Positions 17,877 to 26,019 of a DNA stretch of 40,519 nt are shown here, piece by piece. A program made the position numbers and the translations under genes. Source of the DNA: an uncultured Flammeovirgaceae bacterium (GTDB lineage: Bacteria; Bacteroidota; Bacteroidia; Cytophagales; Cyclobacteriaceae); contig CAJWQD010000019.1 in the NCBI GenBank assembly GCA_913045135.1, positions 1 through 40,519 on the forward strand, read 5' to 3'. Numbering within the stretch: position 1 is the stretch's first letter; the number at the start of each line of letters is the position of its first letter. The notes beneath the pieces were generated by a model, which saw nothing but the letters and a program-made list of their open reading frames with translations, ran no database searches and was not told the origin of the DNA.

Positions 17877-18653
17877 ATGAAAAAATATCTTCTTTCATTG
17901 ACAATTGCAGGGATGGTCGCCATCTTTTTTCTATACCAACTCCCACGTACAGTAGTTAAAAATGAGGGGGATAGCAGTCTCGAAACACATTCATTCAACA
18001 TTACTAATGAAGATGCAGTTGCAATCACCTCTCTGAAGAATTTTATTAAGGAGGGAATATCAGAAAATTACATTATCTTTGCAGACTCTCTAGCGAGATA
18101 TTATTTAAAGTATGGATTTTTGGATAGTGCCAAAGTCGTTACGATGAAATTCTTGCAAAGAGATAGTTCTTTACAGACACAGAAGAAAGCAGCAGCCTTA
18201 TTATATGCTTCATACGAGCGCGCTTCCAGTATAAAAGAAGCTGGAGAGTATGCCAAAGAGGCTAGGAAAATTCTGTCTTTAATCACTCAAAGAGAGCTAG
18301 ATAATTTATCTGCCAAGACAAAGTTGGCCATGACATTAGTGATAACAGAAAACCCTATGTCAGGAATTATGATGTTAAGGGAAGTGATAGAAAAAGATCC
18401 AAAAAACAGAGAGGCTCTGTTAAGCTTAGGTCTTTTGTCCATTCAATCAGGACAATATGAGCGAGGCGTTGAAAGGTTTGAAAAGTTGCTTACATTAAAA
18501 GAAGATGATTATGAAGCCATGTTATATATGGGCGTTTGTTTGTTAGAGGTTAATAAACTTGAGAGATCTTCAGAACTATTTACAAGAATTGTAGCTGCAG
18601 AAAATGTTGATCCAGCATTAAAGTCTGCGGCAGCAGAATATTTAAAGAATTAA
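17877..18653 (+). CDS. tetratricopeptide repeat protein, membrane-anchored
   Basis: A 258-residue protein with an N-terminal hydrophobic segment (YLLSLTIAGMVAIFFLYQL) that probably anchors it in the inner membrane with the rest in the periplasm. TPR-type helices fill the remainder, clearest at NREALLSLGLLSIQSGQYER and DDYEAMLYMGVCLLEVNKLE. TPR proteins are scaffolds; the partner is unknown. It lies between HU and the bS22-like/rng genes, an arrangement I recall as common in this order, so it may be a conserved component of the same transcription unit rather than a chance neighbour. Confidence 0.8.
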   Translation: MKKYLLSLTIAGMVAIFFLYQLPRTVVKNEGDSSLETHSFNITNEDAVAITSLKNFIKEGISENYIIFADSLARYYLKYGFLDSAKVVTMKFLQRDSSLQTQKKAAALLYASYERASSIKEAGEYAKEARKILSLITQRELDNLSAKTKLAMTLVITENPMSGIMMLREVIEKDPKNREALLSLGLLSIQSGQYERGVERFEKLLTLKEDDYEAMLYMGVCLLEVNKLERSSELFTRIVAAENVDPALKSAAAEYLKN

Positions 18654-18673
18654 TAACATTTAAACTAAAAAAT

Positions 18674-18763
18674 ATGCCTTGCGGTAAAAAAAGAAAAAGA
18701 CATAAAATCTCTACGCATAAGAGAAAAAAAAGGTTAAGAAAGAATAGACATAAAAAGAAGTAG
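18674..18763 (+). CDS. mini ribosomal protein, bS22/mS38 (AURKAIP1/COX24) type
   Basis: A 29-residue, extremely basic peptide, starting MPCGKKRKRHKISTHKRKKR and ending in RLRKNRHKKK. The pattern K-R-H-K then T-H-K-R-K-K-R-x-R-x-x-R-H-K matches the AURKAIP1/COX24 C-terminal domain (mitochondrial mS38) and its bacterial counterpart, called bS22 in mycobacterial ribosomes. It probably binds 16S rRNA in the small subunit. It sits 20 bp after the TPR gene and 19 bp before rng, in the same direction. The family call rests on motif memory. The ribosomal role is inferred from the homologues. Confidence 0.82.
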   Translation: MPCGKKRKRHKISTHKRKKRLRKNRHKKK

Positions 18764-18782
18764 ACATTTAATCTGAAAAATT

Positions 18783-20333
18783 GTGAGTAATGAATTAGTA
18801 ATAAATTCAACTCAAAACGGATGTCGAATAGCACTTTTAAATGATAGAAGATTGATTGAATTCCATCAGGAAGATGGAGGGATTCAATTCAATGTAGGGG
18901 ATATTTACTTAGGTACTGTACGAAAAGTTGTTCAAGGTCTCAATGCTGGGTTCATTGACATTGGATATGAAAAAGACGCCTTTCTACATTATCTTGACTT
19001 AGGACCACAAGTCCAGTCACTGAATAAATTTACACAGCTGATTCAAAGTAAAAAAGGGATCAGTACAAAGCTTATTGGGTTCAGAAATGAGACCGATATT
19101 GATAAGTTTGGTAAAATAGGACAGGTTCTGACAAAGAGCCAAAACATTCTTGTTCAGGTTGTAAAAGAACCCATATCAACAAAGGGCCCGAGATTATCTT
19201 GTGAGTTGTCAATAGCAGGACGCTATTTAGTTTTAGTACCATTTTCGAATGCAGTTAATGTATCAAAGAAAATAGGGAATTCAAATGAAAGGAAGCGCTT
19301 GGCGCGATTGATTAGTTCAATCAAGCCAGAAAATTTTGGAGTGATTATTCGTACTGTAGCAACGGGCAAGGATGTAAAGGAGCTTGATACAGATCTTCAA
19401 AATTTAGTGCAAATTTGGCAGAGAGGGATTGAAAAGCTTAAAAAGTCAAAGTCAAAGGATAAAATCATTGGAGAGGTCAGCCGCACAAACTCTATTGTTA
19501 GAGATGTTCTTAATGAGACTTTTGATAGCATTACTATTGATGATAAAGATTTATTTGAAGAAATAAAAAGTTACATCAAGACGATTGCTCCAGACAAGGA
19601 GAAATTGTTACGTCTACACCAGTCAAAGGCAAAAATTTTTGAAATTTTCGGGGTAGAGAAACAGTTAAAAACTTCATTTGGTAAATCGGTAACGGTAGTT
19701 GGTGGGGGATATTTGATTATTGAGCATACGGAGGCACTGCACGTGATTGATGTGAATAGTGGTAACAAATCTAATCGCGAGGAAGATCAAGAAACTACCG
19801 CTTTAACCGTAAATGTTGAGGCTGCTAAAGAGATCGCTCGTCAATTGCGTTTACGTGATATGGGAGGGATTATTGTGGTTGATTTTATAGACATGCGAAA
19901 AGTAGAAAATAAGCGTAAAGTCTATTTGACAATGATTGAAGCCATGGAAATGGATCGTTCGAAACACACCATTTTACCGTTATCAAAGTTTGGTCTATTA
20001 CAAATTACCAGACAAAGGGTAAGGCCAGAAGTAAATATAATAACTAAGGAGCAATGTCCGTCATGTGCGGGAACAGGTAAAATAATGGCATCCATTTTAG
20101 TGGCAGATCAAATTGAGGAGACATTGATGCATTTGTTTAAAAAGCAGAATGAGAAAAAAGTGTCCTTAGTGGTGCATCCTTATTTAAAAGCTTACTTTAC
20201 TGAAGGATTTGTTTCCAGGCGTTTTAAATGGTTTTTGAGTTTGATGAAATGGGTCAATGTGGTATCAGACTCTTCCTTAGCTTTGAATGAGTACCAATTT
20301 TTAAATACTAATGATGAAATTATTAAGACCTAG
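18783..20333 (+). CDS. rng: ribonuclease G (Rne/Rng family)
   Basis: A 516-residue endoribonuclease starting at GTG 18783 (MSNELVINSTQNGCRIALL). The S1 RNA-binding domain is visible as GDIYLGTVRKVVQGLNAGFIDIG. The DNase I-like catalytic core has its two metal-binding Asp residues in LHVIDVNSGNKS and IVVDFIDMR. The zinc-link CPSCAGTGK joins the subunits. It lacks the long C-terminal scaffold of RNase E, so RNase G is the better name. It matures 16S rRNA and degrades mRNA, a role consistent with its ribosomal-protein neighbour. Its TAG stop shares the palindrome CTAG (20330-20333) with the stop of the convergent gene. Confidence 0.95.
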   Translation: MSNELVINSTQNGCRIALLNDRRLIEFHQEDGGIQFNVGDIYLGTVRKVVQGLNAGFIDIGYEKDAFLHYLDLGPQVQSLNKFTQLIQSKKGISTKLIGFRNETDIDKFGKIGQVLTKSQNILVQVVKEPISTKGPRLSCELSIAGRYLVLVPFSNAVNVSKKIGNSNERKRLARLISSIKPENFGVIIRTVATGKDVKELDTDLQNLVQIWQRGIEKLKKSKSKDKIIGEVSRTNSIVRDVLNETFDSITIDDKDLFEEIKSYIKTIAPDKEKLLRLHQSKAKIFEIFGVEKQLKTSFGKSVTVVGGGYLIIEHTEALHVIDVNSGNKSNREEDQETTALTVNVEAAKEIARQLRLRDMGGIIVVDFIDMRKVENKRKVYLTMIEAMEMDRSKHTILPLSKFGLLQITRQRVRPEVNIITKEQCPSCAGTGKIMASILVADQIEETLMHLFKKQNEKKVSLVVHPYLKAYFTEGFVSRRFKWFLSLMKWVNVVSDSSLALNEYQFLNTNDEIIKT

Positions 20334-20974
20334 AACTTCATACCAATGTCAATAGACACAATTTGGTTGCGAATGAAAAGAGGATAATTGGGACTGGTTT
20401 GACTAATCACGTTAACTAAACCTTTTTGGAGGGAGCTGCCTAAGAAAAATAATGTATTCACCCCTAGTCGGTACTCAGCACCTGCACCAATGATGGCAGC
20501 GGTATCAAAAAAGCGAAATTTAGAGATAAATTCATAGTCTTCCTTAAGCGCTTGGTCGAAGATTTTGAATTCAAGGGTTAAGCCAACTTGAAAAAAGATA
20601 CTTATGTCTGGAGAGACTTCATTAGTGAAGAGTTTTAGGGACAAGGGTATTTGAAGATAATTAAGATCGTAGGATTCAAAAGGATTTTTAGGCGTAGAGC
20701 CGCTTCCTTCTTTGACTAAATCGATGCTAACTCGTTTAGGCAGATAAATTAAACCTGAGTTAAAAAAGTAAGTGTCAGTAAGAGGATGGTCTACAATAAG
20801 TCCTATGGACATTCTTGTAGATGTTTTTCCTGAGGAAATGTCTAATTGATCCGATTTTAATGAGATTTTATGAGTTGAAAATAAGGGGGAAAATTTCAAT
20901 CCGAGTTTGGTTTGCGAAAAGCAAGTAAGGGATCCAACTAAAATAAATGATAGGAAAAGAAGCAACTTTCTCAT
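20330..20974 (-). CDS. outer-membrane beta-barrel protein, PorT-like
   Basis: I use ATG 20974, giving 214 residues that begin with a proper signal peptide (MRKLLLFLSFILVGSLTCFSQ); an upstream in-frame ATG at 20998 would put eight extra residues before it. The mature protein is made of amphipathic beta-strands (LGLKFSPLFST, YFFNSGLIYLPKRVS, DLNYLQIPLSLKLF, AAIIGAGAEYRLG) and ends SIDIGMKF with a terminal Phe. This fits the small eight-stranded PorT/outer-membrane beta-barrel family (PF13568). PorT takes part in type IX secretion, but many paralogues exist, so I do not assign that role. It lies divergent from gldB with about 35 bp between starts and converges on rng, sharing CTAG stop bases. 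Confidence 0.72.
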   Translation of the reverse strand: MRKLLLFLSFILVGSLTCFSQTKLGLKFSPLFSTHKISLKSDQLDISSGKTSTRMSIGLIVDHPLTDTYFFNSGLIYLPKRVSIDLVKEGSGSTPKNPFESYDLNYLQIPLSLKLFTNEVSPDISIFFQVGLTLEFKIFDQALKEDYEFISKFRFFDTAAIIGAGAEYRLGVNTLFFLGSSLQKGLVNVISQTSPNYPLFIRNQIVSIDIGMKF

Positions 20975-21009
20975 TGGAATTATATTAATTTTCTCCAAAA
21001 ATAGTATTT

Positions 21010-21996
21010 ATGAGGATAGTTTGTCTACTGTTTGTTTGTCTTTTGTTAAATGGGTGTAGTGAAGATCCCTGTCGGCATCATCCCGATGTCGAGCTTCCAG
21101 AGGTAAAAATTAGGGTAAATAGGCTTGAAAAAGAGCTATTTGATTCCCAAGATATCCGTGACGTAGAAATATTTCTTCAAAATTACGGAGAAATAGCCGC
21201 GAGGATTTTTCATATTAATGAGTATCCTAATGAAAAAATATTAGCAGAGCGCATTCTCGGCTTGGTGCAAAATGAATTTATAGATACCCTGTATAGAGAG
21301 GCAGATGAAGCCTTCGAACAGCCTTTATTTGAAGAGAGGATGAATACATCTCTAGGTCTGTTGAAATATTATTTCCCTGAGATGAAGGTGCCTAAAATAC
21401 AAACCATAGTAAGCGGATTGTATAATGATTTGGCCGTCTCTGAAGATTTAATAATTATTGGCTTGGATTTTTTTATTGGGGAGAAGGCTTCTTACAGGCC
21501 CAAAGAAGTTCCGCGGTATATTTTAAGGAGGTATGAAGCTAAATATATGATACCAACTATTTTGAAATTCTTTATCGCAGATTATTGCTCGAGTGGGGAT
21601 GAGGAGACTCTGTTATCTGAAATGGTTGATTATGGGAAGATTTATTATTTACTTGGAAGTATCATGCCTTGCACCCCAGATGATTTAATTTTAGGGTTTA
21701 CACCAAAGGAAATTCGAGATGTATATGCCTATCAAGAATTAATTTGGTCTCGAATTATCGAAAAAGAATGGCTTTACGTGACAGATGAATTCACCAAGAA
21801 AAAAATACTTGGAGAGCGACCGAAAACTATAGAGTTGGGTAATGAGTGCCCTGGTAGAGTAGGTGCCTGGATTGGTTGGCAAATTGTCAAACATTATATG
21901 GATGAGACCGAAAGTACGATGCAAGAGTTAATGACCAATCGTAATCATCATGAAATTTTCGTGAAAAGTAAATATAAGCCTAAGAATAGGAATTAA
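21010..21996 (+). CDS. gldB: gliding motility lipoprotein GldB
   Basis: A 328-residue lipoprotein: a short signal ending in the lipobox LLNGC (lipidated Cys at about residue 16), then EDPCRHHPDV. The following VNRLEKELF, FLQNYGEIAARIFHI and YLGSIMP-like helical region, the LPLY-like loop, and a late GNECPGRVGAWIGWQIVKHYM block match GldB, a helical lipoprotein essential for gliding in Flavobacterium. It is separate from the gldE-gldD pair in this window. The start MRIVCLLFVCLLLNGC is the only one giving an intact lipobox. The DUF6134-type gene follows by about 63 bp. Confidence 0.9.
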   Translation: MRIVCLLFVCLLLNGCSEDPCRHHPDVELPEVKIRVNRLEKELFDSQDIRDVEIFLQNYGEIAARIFHINEYPNEKILAERILGLVQNEFIDTLYREADEAFEQPLFEERMNTSLGLLKYYFPEMKVPKIQTIVSGLYNDLAVSEDLIIIGLDFFIGEKASYRPKEVPRYILRRYEAKYMIPTILKFFIADYCSSGDEETLLSEMVDYGKIYYLLGSIMPCTPDDLILGFTPKEIRDVYAYQELIWSRIIEKEWLYVTDEFTKKKILGERPKTIELGNECPGRVGAWIGWQIVKHYMDETESTMQELMTNRNHHEIFVKSKYKPKNRN

Positions 21997-22059
21997 TAGT
22001 CTTTAAAAAACCGAAGAAATAGTATAAATTAATCAACTTTATAACTTATTTAATTTTTT

Positions 22060-22692
22060 TTGTTGACATTGAAATTTATAATAGTATTCTTTTTTATTCT
22101 ATGCTATTCGCCGGGTCAAGGACAACTTCTTAGTTATAGTGTATTTAAGTCTAAGAAAGAAATAGGTACAATGATAGTTAGTCGGGTTAGCTCTTCGAGT
22201 CAAGTCACTTACGAAAATATAACTGAAGTAAGATATAAAATTCTAATAGAATTGGAGGTCAAATATATGTTAAAGGAATCTTTTGAGGATGGTGTGTTGA
22301 TTTGGGGAGAAGGATTTAGCAGTTTAAATGGATCGAAGAAAATGACTTATAATATTTTCAAAAAAGAGATGGGCTATGTACTCCTTACCAAAGAAATTCC
22401 TCAAAGTATACCTTTCGAAACAATTACTTATTCTGCTGCTAAAATTCATTTTGAGGAACCAAGAGATAAACAGCGGGTCTTTTCTCAACATTTTGCGACT
22501 TATTTAAATTTTGAAGAAGTCGGTCCCCATTATTATTTATTGACCTCACCTCAAGGAGAGAATTATTATCGATATGAAAATGGGATCTGTACTGAGGTAA
22601 CTGTAATTCGAGATTTTGGAACTTTATATTTTAATTTAAGGCCTGAAAGTTATTTAATTGTCAATATTCCAGATTCTTCACGAAACAGATGA
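22060..22692 (+). CDS. DUF6134 family exported protein
   Basis: About 210 residues. No ATG or GTG lies near the N-terminus; the reading frame begins with TTG at 22060 or 22063, followed by a signal peptide (LKFIIVFFFILCYSPGQGQ). The mature protein starts LLSYSVFKSKKEIGTM and has VKYMLKESFEDGVLIWGEG and PRDKQRVFSQ, which fit my memory of DUF6134, a family of small Bacteroidota periplasmic proteins of unknown function with a lipocalin-like beta content. It is 63 bp after gldB on the same strand and could be co-transcribed. The TTG start should be checked against homologues. Confidence 0.62.
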   Translation: MLTLKFIIVFFFILCYSPGQGQLLSYSVFKSKKEIGTMIVSRVSSSSQVTYENITEVRYKILIELEVKYMLKESFEDGVLIWGEGFSSLNGSKKMTYNIFKKEMGYVLLTKEIPQSIPFETITYSAAKIHFEEPRDKQRVFSQHFATYLNFEEVGPHYYLLTSPQGENYYRYENGICTEVTVIRDFGTLYFNLRPESYLIVNIPDSSRNR

Positions 22693-22704
22693 GACCTTTC
22701 AAGT

Positions 22705-22721
22705 AAAAAAGGGATTTTTTT
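22705..22721. terminator. A-GGGA-T terminator between convergent genes
   Basis: AAAAAA then GGGA then TTTTTTT forms a short A/T stem in the 89-bp gap between two converging genes. The T-run favours termination of the + strand; the mirrored A-run could also act on the - strand. G+C in the stem is low, so strength is doubtful. Confidence 0.4.
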
Positions 22722-22781
22722 GTAGTAGTTATTTGCAAAAATTATATAAAAGATAAGGGGCAATTTCAGTGTGGGGCTTGA

Positions 22782-23735
22782 TTATTTTTCAAAAAAGGTA
22801 TCCACAAATGCTTTTTTATTAAATACCTGTAGGTGTTCAATCCCTTCCCCTATACCAATGTATTTTACAGGTATTTTAAATTGATCAGATATCCCTATAA
22901 CGACACCTCCTTTGGCAGTACCATCTAATTTAGTCACTGCCAAGGCACTCACCTCAGTTGCTTTGGTAAACTCTGAGGCTTGAACAAAAGCATTTTGGCC
23001 TGTACTTCCGTCAAGAATCAGGAGGACTTCATGAGGAGCGTCTGGAATGAATTTCTTAATAACATTTTTAATCTTACTCAGTTCATTCATGAGATTTATT
23101 TTGGTATGTAATCTGCCGGCTGTATCGATAATTACTACATCTGCGTTCTCGTCCTTAGCTTTTTTGACCGCCTCATAAGCAACAGAAGCAGGATCTGTAT
23201 TCATACCCTTTGAGACGACAGGTACGTTAGCTTTTTCACCCCATAAAATTAGTTGTTCAACAGCGGCGGCGCGAAAGGTATCCGAGGCACCTAAAACAAC
23301 TTTTTTATCTAGGGCCTTAAATTGTGCGGCTAATTTTCCAATTGTTGTTGTTTTACCAACACCATTTACGCCGACAACTAAAATTACAAAGGGGCCTTTG
23401 ACTATCGGGACTTCAAAAGAAGAAAGGTCAGTAGTATTGTTTTCTGTGAGTAAACGGGCAATTTCATCCTTTAATATTTTATTAAGTTCCGAAGTAGAGA
23501 TGTATTTATCTTTGGATACACGCGTTTCAATTTTATCAATGATTTTAAGGGTTGTCTTGATACCTACATCAGAATTGATAAGTACCTCTTCGAGATTATC
23601 TAAAACTGCTTCATCTACACTAGATTTACCGATGATAGCTTTATTTAACTTGTTTAAAAAGCTTTTTTTGGACTTTTCTAAACCTCTTTCTAAATTGTCT
23701 TTTTTCTTTTTTGAAAAAATATCAAATAATCCCAT
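22782..23735 (-). CDS. ftsY: signal recognition particle receptor FtsY
   Basis: A 317-residue SRP-type GTPase. A short basic N-terminal A-like segment (MGLFDIFSKKKKDN) is followed by the N-domain four-helix bundle and the G-domain with G1 GVNGVGKTTTIGKL, DTFRAAAVEQL, G3 DTAGRLHTK, and G4 TKLDGTAKGG, plus the terminal GIGEGIEHLQVFNKKAFVD. FtsY docks ribosome-SRP complexes at the inner membrane. It follows the DUF4295 gene by about 71 bp on the same strand, so it probably belongs to the rpmB operon, linking ribosome assembly with protein targeting. Confidence 0.97.
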   Translation of the reverse strand: MGLFDIFSKKKKDNLERGLEKSKKSFLNKLNKAIIGKSSVDEAVLDNLEEVLINSDVGIKTTLKIIDKIETRVSKDKYISTSELNKILKDEIARLLTENNTTDLSSFEVPIVKGPFVILVVGVNGVGKTTTIGKLAAQFKALDKKVVLGASDTFRAAAVEQLILWGEKANVPVVSKGMNTDPASVAYEAVKKAKDENADVVIIDTAGRLHTKINLMNELSKIKNVIKKFIPDAPHEVLLILDGSTGQNAFVQASEFTKATEVSALAVTKLDGTAKGGVVIGISDQFKIPVKYIGIGEGIEHLQVFNKKAFVDTFFEK

Positions 23736-23806
23736 GTTAAAATTTAGTTTGTGAAATTTCTGATAGAGTTTAAAAAAAACTCGACTTTTTTAAAAAGTGT
23801 GCTGGG

Positions 23807-23956
23807 TTATTTAGCTAAAACTTTTTTAACGTCTGCTTCTGCGACCATTTCTTCTTTGAAAGAGTAGGCACCGCTAGCAGTTTTTATAGATCTAATAACT
23901 TTAGCGAACTTTGCACCTCCGGGTTGTTTTAATGTTGCTACTACTTTTTTTGCCAT
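23807..23956 (-). CDS. DUF4295 mini-protein, probable ribosomal protein
   Basis: A 49-residue basic protein beginning MAKKVVATLKQPGGAKFAKV and ending ADVKKVLAK, with FKEEMVAE in the middle. It matches DUF4295, a Bacteroidota family almost always found beside rpmB and rpmG. I recall that a new small ribosomal protein named bL38 was described in a Flavobacterium johnsoniae ribosome structure and think DUF4295 is the likely match, but I am not certain of that link. It lies 2 bp after rpmG and shares its operon. Confidence 0.85.
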   Translation of the reverse strand: MAKKVVATLKQPGGAKFAKVIRSIKTASGAYSFKEEMVAEADVKKVLAK

Positions 23957-23958
23957 GA

Positions 23959-24141
23959 CTATTTAATTTCTTTGTGAATAGTTTGTTTTCTGAGAATAGG
24001 ATTGTATTTCTTCATTTCCAGTCTTTCAGGACTATTTTTCCTATTTTTAGTAGTGATGTAGCGAGAGGTGCCGGGTTTACCCGTAGATTTATGTTCTGTA
24101 CACTCCATAATCACTTGTATTCTATTACCTTTTTTGGCCAT
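23959..24141 (-). CDS. rpmG: 50S ribosomal protein bL33
   Basis: A 60-residue protein with [18 protein letters not shown], then [20 protein letters not shown] and [17 protein letters not shown], a full-length bL33. It has one Cys only, so it is the zinc-free form. It lies about 10 bp after rpmB and 2 bp before DUF4295 in one operon. Confidence 0.97.
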   Translation of the reverse strand: MAKKGNRIQVIMECTEHKSTGKPGTSRYITTKNRKNSPERLEMKKYNPILRKQTIHKEIK

Positions 24142-24151
24142 TTTCCTTTCT

Positions 24152-24391
24152 TTATGCTAATATTTTTCCCTTAGCTTTTGCTTGTCTGAGCACGGCATTG
24201 ATACCATTTTTATTAATCGTGCGTAGGGCAGTTGATGAAACCTTAAGTGTGATCCATGTATCCTGCTCAGGAATATAAAACCTTTTTTTGTGCAGATTAG
24301 GAGAAAATTTTCTTTTGGTTTTGTTGTTGGCTTTAGAGACATTATTTCCACTTCTTGCTCTTTTGCCCGTAATATCACAAACTTTTGACAT
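24152..24391 (-). CDS. rpmB: 50S ribosomal protein bL28
   Basis: A 79-residue protein starting [20 protein letters not shown], with [19 protein letters not shown], the bL28 core. I use ATG 24391; an upstream in-frame ATG at 24421 would add a non-conserved leader and would include the -7 element of the promoter. It has one Cys, so it is the zinc-free form. It is the first gene of rpmB-rpmG-DUF4295-ftsY. Confidence 0.97.
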   Translation of the reverse strand: MSKVCDITGKRARSGNNVSKANNKTKRKFSPNLHKKRFYIPEQDTWITLKVSSTALRTINKNGINAVLRQAKAKGKILA

Positions 24392-24418
24392 AATTATTGC
24401 GTTTTTGAAAACGAAATG

Positions 24419-24449
24419 CAAATATGATCATAATTGTTTTATTACCAAA
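24419..24449 (-). promoter_or_regulatory. Bacteroidota-type promoter of the rpmB operon
   Basis: Reading leftward, TTTG (24449-24446) is followed by a 19-bp spacer and CATATTTG (24426-24419), a seven-of-eight match to TAnnTTTG. Spacing and both elements fit the primary sigma factor of this phylum. Transcription should start near 24412, giving a leader of about 20 bases before the rpmB ATG. Confidence 0.7.
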
Positions 24450-24470
24450 TGCTGAGCTCGCATTTTTAAT

Positions 24471-24632
24471 TTATTTTGTTGGATAGGGGCAATTTTTACA
24501 TCCAGAGGAACAGCAAAATCCCTGCCTCATAAGGAATGAAGCCGTAAAGACCATAAGACCTTCTCTGTTATAATAATAATCTGCCTTTTCTCTTGCGGAA
24601 GTTTTTTCCTTCTTTTTTTTATTTGATGTCAA
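24471..24632 (-). CDS. DUF5522 mini-protein
   Basis: A 53-residue reading frame from TTG 24632 to the stop at 24471-24473. It contains ADYYYNREGLMVFTASF and then FCCSSGCKNCPY near the end. The Y-Y-Y-N-x-E-G-L-M-V-F-T block followed by C-C-x-x-G-C-x-x-C-P-Y is the signature of DUF5522, a small Bacteroidota cysteine-rich family; four cysteines suggest a metal-binding knuckle. There is no ATG in the open stretch, whose upstream limit is a stop at 24645-24647, so TTG is the best start, unless ATA is used. The coding part overlaps no other gene. It lies between rpmB and rocD. Confidence 0.75.
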   Translation of the reverse strand: MTSNKKKKEKTSAREKADYYYNREGLMVFTASFLMRQGFCCSSGCKNCPYPTK

Positions 24633-24708
24633 TTTCTTATTTATCTACTAATTTTACCTAAACTGTGGAACAAATGAATTGGTTCCCAGTACAAAGATTT
24701 TAGAATTT

Positions 24709-25950
24709 ATGATAGAAAGCACAACAAAGAGCAATGAGCTTATACTTCTTGAAGCACAGTATGGGGCACACAATTACCACCCTTTACCCGTAGTTTTAGC
24801 TAAAGGGCTTGGGGCAAAGGTTTGGGATGTAGAAGGGAAAGAGTATTTTGATTTTTTATCAGCTTACTCGGCTGTGAATCAAGGCCATTGTCATCCAAAA
24901 ATTTTAAAAGCATTAACAGATCAGGCGTCAATTTTGACATTAACTTCTCGTGCATTTTATAATGATGTGTTGGGTGAATATGAGCAGTTTATTACCAATT
25001 TATTTGGCTACGACAAAGTGCTGCCGATGAATACCGGGGTAGAGGGTGGAGAGACAGCTAATAAGCTGGCGAGAAAGTGGGGATATGAGCATAAGGGGAT
25101 TCCTGAAAATCAGGCTAAAATTATTTTTGCAAAAGGGAATTTTTGGGGGCGAACTTTGGCGGCAATTAGTAGTTCTGATGATCCGGCTTCTTACAGGGGA
25201 TTTGGTCCTTATATGCCTGGATATGAGCTCATTCCTTATAACGACCTACAAGCTCTGGAGCGGCAACTTCAAGATCCAACGATAGCGGCCTTTATGGTTG
25301 AGCCAATTCAAGGAGAAGCCGGTGTTGTAGTACCTGACATTGGTTATCTTGCAGGTGTTAGGGCATTGTGTACGCAGTACAATATCTTGTTTATAGCTGA
25401 TGAGGTACAAACTGGGATAGCAAGGACGGGTAAAATGTTGGCTTGTGATTATGAAGACGCAAGACCGGATATTTTGATATTGGGGAAGGCTATTTCTGGA
25501 GGCATTCTTCCTGTGTCAGCAATATTGGCTGATGATGAGGTTATGCTGACGATAAAGCCGGGTGAACATGGCTCAACTTACGGAGGCAATCCGTTGGCTT
25601 GCAAGGTGGCGCAAGCTGCGTTAGAAGTTGTGGTTGACGAAAATCTTGCACAAAATTCTCTAATACTTGGAGATTTATTTCGTAAGGAATTGACTGATTT
25701 TGCGGCGACTCATGAAATGATTCAAAAAGTTCGGGGTAAAGGATTGCTTAATGCTTTGGTGATCAATGATACGGAAGAGAGCACTACCGCATGGGATTTC
25801 TGTGTATGTCTAAAGGAGAATGGATTATTAGCCAAACCCACTCACGGCAATATAATTCGATTTGCACCTCCTTTGGTCATTACTGAGGAGCAATTAAATC
25901 ATTGCTTGGAAATCATTAAACAAACCATTACCGAGTTTAATTTTGGTTAA
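24709..25950 (+). CDS. rocD: ornithine aminotransferase
   Basis: A 413-residue class-III PLP aminotransferase. I place the start at ATG 24709 ([19 protein letters not shown]); a TTG at 24679 in frame would add ten non-conserved residues. Motifs: [81 protein letters not shown]. The PLP-binding lysine is K260 in LGKAISGG. It moves the delta-amino group of ornithine to 2-oxoglutarate, giving glutamate semialdehyde for proline or glutamate. It appears to be transcribed on its own. Confidence 0.95.
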   Translation: MIESTTKSNELILLEAQYGAHNYHPLPVVLAKGLGAKVWDVEGKEYFDFLSAYSAVNQGHCHPKILKALTDQASILTLTSRAFYNDVLGEYEQFITNLFGYDKVLPMNTGVEGGETANKLARKWGYEHKGIPENQAKIIFAKGNFWGRTLAAISSSDDPASYRGFGPYMPGYELIPYNDLQALERQLQDPTIAAFMVEPIQGEAGVVVPDIGYLAGVRALCTQYNILFIADEVQTGIARTGKMLACDYEDARPDILILGKAISGGILPVSAILADDEVMLTIKPGEHGSTYGGNPLACKVAQAALEVVVDENLAQNSLILGDLFRKELTDFAATHEMIQKVRGKGLLNALVINDTEESTTAWDFCVCLKENGLLAKPTHGNIIRFAPPLVITEEQLNHCLEIIKQTITEFNFG

Positions 25951-26019
25951 TTTCTGTATTTCCAATTCTATTAGAGTCTAAAAATGGGGATGATGAAAAG
26001 ATAATATGCAGCAAAGGAC

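Noticed and set aside
24157-24378. A second 73-codon frame within rpmB
   Set aside because: It is the same DNA as bL28 read one base off, and the bL28 frame is unmistakable.
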